From Deltaproteobacteria bacterium RIFCSPLOWO2_02_FULL_57_26 (lineage in GTDB: Bacteria; Desulfobacterota; Binatia; UBA9968), in NCBI GenBank assembly GCA_001798455.1, contig MGSI01000008.1:428-9848 (forward strand): a stretch of 9,421 nt of DNA. Reading direction: 5' to 3'. A program made the position numbers and the translations under genes. Positions 7,037-9,421 of the stretch are shown one piece after another. Positions within the stretch are counted from its first letter, which is position 1. Each line of letters begins with the position of its first letter. The notes beneath the pieces were generated by a model. The model was not told where the DNA came from and searched no databases. It saw nothing but the letters and a program-made list of their open reading frames with translations.

Positions 7037-8065
7037 ATGGAGTCCATCGAAATCAGGGATCGAGAGATTGAAGAGATTGAAGAGTTTGCCGCCACGAGAG
7101 ACGCGATGCTGGGCGAGATCCGCAAGGTCATCGTCGGCCAGGAAAAAGTTATCGAAGAGGTCTTGATTGCCCTCTTCGCTAAAGGGCACTGCCTGTTGGT
7201 CGGCGTTCCGGGCCTCGCCAAGACGCTGCTGATCAGCACGCTCGCGGAGATCCTCGATCTGGAGTTCAATCGGATCCAGTTCACCCCGGACCTGATGCCC
7301 TCCGACATCACCGGGACGGACATCCTCCAGGAGGATCCGGCGACGGGAAGACGAAGATTCCAATTTCTCAAGGGACCGGTCTTCACCAACATCCTTCTGG
7401 CCGACGAGATCAACCGCACGCCCCCGAAGACCCAAGCGGCGCTGCTTCAGTCGATGCAGGAATACAAGGTGACCGCCGGAGGCACCACCTATCCTTTGGA
7501 CCTCCCGTTCTTTGTCCTGGCGACTCAAAACCCGATCGAACAGGAGGGAACATATCCGCTCCCCGAGGCCCAGCTCGATCGGTTCATGCTCAACATTGGG
7601 ATTCAATACCCTTCATTTGACGACGAGGTCCAGATCGTCGAACAGACCACCACCGTGAGCAAGCCTTCGCCCCGCAAGATCATGGAGCGGGCGGCCATTC
7701 TCCGCTACCAGGAGTTGGTCCGCAGAGTCCCGGCCTCTCCGTTCGTCATCTCCTACGCCGTCTCCCTAACCCAAAGCTCCCGGCCGCAAAACAACGCTGC
7801 GCCCCAGCTCATCAAGGATTACGTCGAGTGGGGGGCGGGCCCGAGGGCCTCCCAGTACCTCATCCTTGGCGCCAAGGCCAGAACCATCCTCCAGGGTCGC
7901 TACGCCGTTTCCATCGAAGATATCCAGGCCCTGGTCCCCTCCGTGCTCCGCCACCGCATCATCCCCAACTTCAAGGCCCAGGCCGATGGGCTCTCCTCCC
8001 TCGACATCATCGCCCGCCTCCTGAGCGAAGTGAAGCCCTCCGCGGATGGGAAAGAAGTGAGATAG
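7037..8065 (+). CDS. MoxR-family AAA+ ATPase
   Basis: This 342-residue protein matches the usual MoxR length. The Walker A motif is GVPGLAKT at 56-63 (K62, T63), in the Gly-Leu-Ala-Lys form typical of MoxR. The Walker B motif is ILLADE at 119-124 (D123, E124), with sensor 1 in LATQNP (N165), the arginine finger in LPEAQLDRF (R182), and sensor 2 in GAGPRASQYL (R270). All catalytic residues are present. MoxR ATPases are chaperone-like, remodelling proteins or helping with cofactor or metal insertion, and usually work with DUF58 and von Willebrand A proteins encoded next door. Here the partners encoded upstream are the DUF4175 and TPR/peptidase proteins, and no DUF58 gene follows. The first 20 residues are Glu/Ile-rich (EIEEIEEF), encoded by a small 9-base tandem repeat at 7064-7081. 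The protein is cytoplasmic and lacks a signal peptide. Confidence 0.95.
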   Translation: MESIEIRDREIEEIEEFAATRDAMLGEIRKVIVGQEKVIEEVLIALFAKGHCLLVGVPGLAKTLLISTLAEILDLEFNRIQFTPDLMPSDITGTDILQEDPATGRRRFQFLKGPVFTNILLADEINRTPPKTQAALLQSMQEYKVTAGGTTYPLDLPFFVLATQNPIEQEGTYPLPEAQLDRFMLNIGIQYPSFDDEVQIVEQTTTVSKPSPRKIMERAAILRYQELVRRVPASPFVISYAVSLTQSSRPQNNAAPQLIKDYVEWGAGPRASQYLILGAKARTILQGRYAVSIEDIQALVPSVLRHRIIPNFKAQADGLSSLDIIARLLSEVKPSADGKEVR

Positions 8066-8260
8066 AGGGTGCTAGGTAAGTGAGATATTACCGCACGGCT
8101 CCCGAGTGAAGTTAACGCCTCGGCGGGTAAGTGTCTCATCTATATTGGCAGAGAGGGCTTTCCCTCGGCTCGCAAAGAACGCTCGCCTCGGCGCGGCTGA
8201 TCGCCCGATCCGTTAGGCTCCCTCTGAATTTGACAATGATAAATCCAAACAAGTAAGAAA
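8066..8260. other. Short spacer after the MoxR operon
   Basis: These 195 bases contain no credible gene. Only small stems occur: CCGAG/CTCGG (8102-8106 / 8119-8123) and GAGGG-CTTT-CCCTC (8153-8166). Neither is followed by a T-run. The octamer GGTAAGTG appears twice, near 8074 and 8126. No strong operon terminator is visible, although these stems could attenuate read-through. Confidence 0.45.
8230..8259 (+). promoter_or_regulatory. Candidate promoter before the ribbon-helix-helix ORF
   Basis: A perfect -35 hexamer TTGACA (8230-8235) lies 18 bases before TAAGAA (8254-8259), a weak -10 with three of six consensus positions. Transcription would start at about 8266, just inside the ATG at 8261. 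If real, this promoter would exclude that start and favour the internal GTG at 8450. Confidence 0.35.
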
Positions 8261-8731
8261 ATGAAGCACTCGGAATTCCAGATCGGCACGGAGTTTTTCA
8301 CAGCGGAGGGCAAGTGGCGATGCACGGACGTGGGCACGCGAGTCATCGTGGCCATTTCCCTAGAGCCCCGGGAAATGGTTCGCGCGCAGTATAGTGAGAG
8401 CGGGGAGCGCACGGGACATGGAGCGGGAAACTCGACGGAGGTATCAACAGTGGCGCAGAAATTGACCGCGGCCCAACAACGGGCTCTGAAACGAGAGGCA
8501 GCCGGATGGGATGACCTTTCCGACGAGGATTTTACTCGGCTGTTCGACGAAGGCCAGCCTGTGAGAGTGCGTGTTCGGCGACCGCCGCCGAAAACACTGA
8601 CGATCGTGCTTGACGAGCGGACGCTGAACCGCTTGAAGCGTGTAGCTCGACACAAACAAGTGCGCGCTCGGCATCTGGTGGCCATGTGGATAGCTGAGCA
8701 CCTCTCCCAAGAGCGTCCTGCTGAAAAATGA
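8261..8731 (+). CDS. Fused ORF: truncated N-terminal segment plus CopG/BrnA-like ribbon-helix-helix domain
   Basis: The open frame of 156 codons has two unlike halves. Residues 1-35 (MKHSEFQIG, then KWRCTDVGTRVIVAISLE) resemble, from memory, the start of a small uncharacterised family of about 100 residues that normally continues well beyond this point. Here it gives way to low-complexity sequence (36-63). Residues 64-156 look like a complete small DNA-binding protein. An acidic WDDLSDEDFTRLFDEG leads to RRPPPKTLTIVLDERTLNRL, forming the beta-strand and helix A. ARHLVAMWIAEHL then forms helix B of a ribbon-helix-helix fold of the CopG/BrnA antitoxin kind. An internal GTG at 8450 with its own ribosome site would yield just this 93-residue part. 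No adjacent BrnT-like toxin gene is present, so an orphan antitoxin or regulator is likely. The frame may have arisen by a deletion that joined two neighbouring genes. Confidence 0.6.
   Translation: MKHSEFQIGTEFFTAEGKWRCTDVGTRVIVAISLEPREMVRAQYSESGERTGHGAGNSTEVSTVAQKLTAAQQRALKREAAGWDDLSDEDFTRLFDEGQPVRVRVRRPPPKTLTIVLDERTLNRLKRVARHKQVRARHLVAMWIAEHLSQERPAEK
8437..8452 (+). promoter_or_regulatory. Internal ribosome site and GTG start for the ribbon-helix-helix protein
   Basis: GGAGG (8437-8441) lies eight bases before GTG (8450-8452), in frame with the larger ORF at its residue 64. The outer ATG at 8261 has no comparable Shine-Dalgarno (only AAGTAAGAAA precedes it). The 93-residue product from this GTG is therefore the better supported translation product. 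Confidence 0.6.
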
Positions 8732-8741
8732 TCGTTAGCTC

Positions 8742-8840
8742 TGGGGACATAATCCGGGGACACAATACTGATTTTTTGTGTAGTCACCCGTGGCCCGTGG
8801 CTCTGGCGTTTCGGGACTAGAAATTAGCGCTATGTCCCCA
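8742..8840. repeat. 99-bp element bounded by a 10-bp perfect inverted repeat
   Basis: TGGGGACATA (8742-8751) and TATGTCCCCA (8831-8840) are exact reverse complements. Inside, GGGGACACAATACTG (8756-8770) is a second, direct copy of the left end. GGGAC-TAG (8813-8820) can fold with CTA-T-GTCCC (8830-8838), and CCCGTGG occurs twice in tandem (8787-8800). The GGGGACA(T/C)AAT motif is, from memory, typical of ends linked to REP-associated Y1 transposases. It is probably a non-autonomous remnant in the spacer before the kinase gene. Confidence 0.5.
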
Positions 8841-8896
8841 AAATTCCCTCATCACTCTTGAATGATGCATCCAGCATTGTAAATTGTCTCCGTCAA

Positions 8897-9421
8897 ATGG
8901 GAAACCAATGCATCCGGATCGGCATCGATCTGGGCGGGACGAAGATAGAGGCGATTGCGCTCGGCGAAGGGGGCGAGGAGCTCGCGCGCCGGCGCGTGGC
9001 CACGCCGAGGGGGGACTACGAGAAGACCTTGGGCGTGATCGTCAAGCTGGTCGAGGGGATCGAAGGCGAACTCAACGCGCGCGCTTCCGTCGGCATCGGC
9101 ATTCCAGGGATGATCTCCCCGGCCACTGGCCTCATCAAAAATGCCAACTCCACCGTCCTGATCGGCCACGCGCTGGATAAGGACTTGAGGCAAGCCCTGG
9201 GCAGGGAAATCCGCATCGCCAACGACGCTAACTGCTTTGCCATCTCGGAAGCCGTGGACGGCGCAGCCACCAGAGCTGAAGTGGTCTTTGGCGTTATCGT
9301 CGGCACCGGCACGGGGGGCGGGATCGTGGTGCAAGGCAAAGTCCTGACCGGCCCCAACGCGATTGCCGGGGAGTGGGGCCACAACCCGCTGCCGTGGCCG
9401 CGGGCCGAGGAGCTTCCCGGA
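8897..9421 (+). CDS. mak: ROK-family sugar kinase, Mak (fructokinase)-like, 3'-partial
   Basis: Residues 1-175 are present and the rest lies beyond the window; the family is about 300 long. The ATP phosphate-binding motif IRIGIDLGGTKIEAIALG begins at residue 6 (D11, G13-G14, T15). VGIGIPGMISPATGLIKNANS follows at 65-85. The catalytic Asp is D110 in IANDANCFAISEAVDGAA, then comes the glycine loop VGTGTGGGI (135-143). GEWGHNPLPW carries the zinc-binding His (H162) and would precede the CxCGxxGC cluster off the edge. The order and wording of these motifs closely follow what I recall of E. coli Mak, a manno(fructo)kinase that phosphorylates fructose at C6. Substrate choice among ROK kinases is hard to predict, so glucose or N-acetylglucosamine remain possible. 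ATG at 8897 is chosen because homology starts five codons later. No Shine-Dalgarno is visible. Confidence 0.88.
   Translation, partial: MGNQCIRIGIDLGGTKIEAIALGEGGEELARRRVATPRGDYEKTLGVIVKLVEGIEGELNARASVGIGIPGMISPATGLIKNANSTVLIGHALDKDLRQALGREIRIANDANCFAISEAVDGAATRAEVVFGVIVGTGTGGGIVVQGKVLTGPNAIAGEWGHNPLPWPRAEELPG

Noticed and set aside
6701..7606. Minus-strand open frame of 301 codons
   Set aside because: It overlaps the TPR end and the MoxR Walker motifs on the opposite strand and has no recognisable domain.
8261..8731. Complete BrnT/BrnA toxin-antitoxin pair
   Set aside because: Only the antitoxin-like ribbon-helix-helix domain is visible. The upstream segment lacks the features of a BrnT toxin and no other toxin-like gene is adjacent.
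8140..8787. Minus-strand open frame of 215 codons
   Set aside because: It runs antisense through the ribbon-helix-helix ORF. The product is Ser/Arg-rich with no family signal.

Overview
The window is bacterial, gene-dense and fairly GC-rich. It comes from a Gram-negative organism, because it encodes a periplasmic Bug/TctC-type solute receptor and a secreted TPR metallopeptidase. The mix of a TctC-like receptor, a DUF4175 protein, a peptidase-MA/TPR protein and a MoxR ATPase is, from memory, common in uncultured soil or sediment lineages of the old 'Deltaproteobacteria' and its neighbours (Binatota, Tectomicrobia, Rokubacteria/NC10). No marker gene is present, so this placement is only an inference.

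Layout. Positions 1-1010 hold a minus-strand TctC/Bug substrate-binding protein that runs off the left edge. Positions 1011-1472 are non-coding and rich in inverted repeats: two hairpins, a 7-bp stem, a 22-bp near-perfect palindrome, and a GC hairpin just after the next stop codon. Positions 1473-1856 (minus) encode a small VOC/glyoxalase-fold protein, with a convincing sigma70 promoter at 1931-1959. The divergent intergenic region 1857-2109 also holds a short heptamer repeat tract and a plus-strand promoter at 2064-2092.

Positions 2110-8065 form a tight three-gene plus-strand operon with gaps of 7 and 12 bp. It encodes a 1106-residue DUF4175 membrane/coiled-coil protein, a secreted TPR protein with an HExxH peptidase-MA domain, and a MoxR-family AAA+ ATPase. 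The inferred picture is that a cytoplasmic MoxR chaperone-like ATPase works with an envelope-anchored DUF4175 scaffold and a periplasmic gluzincin protease or TPR adaptor. The DUF58 and VWA genes that usually accompany MoxR are not here, which makes this a reduced or variant version of the module.

After the operon comes a small plus-strand ORF (8261-8731) that fuses a truncated-looking N-terminal segment to a CopG/BrnA-like ribbon-helix-helix domain. The ribbon-helix-helix part has its own Shine-Dalgarno sequence and GTG start. A 99-bp stretch bounded by a 10-bp inverted repeat follows. The window ends in the 5' part of a ROK-family sugar kinase that closely resembles E. coli Mak (fructokinase).

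The strongest leads are the DUF58-less operon with a near-leaderless promoter, the fused ribbon-helix-helix ORF with its internal start, and the VOC protein whose third metal ligand is Met instead of His. No CRISPR array, tRNA, rRNA or intact transposase was found.
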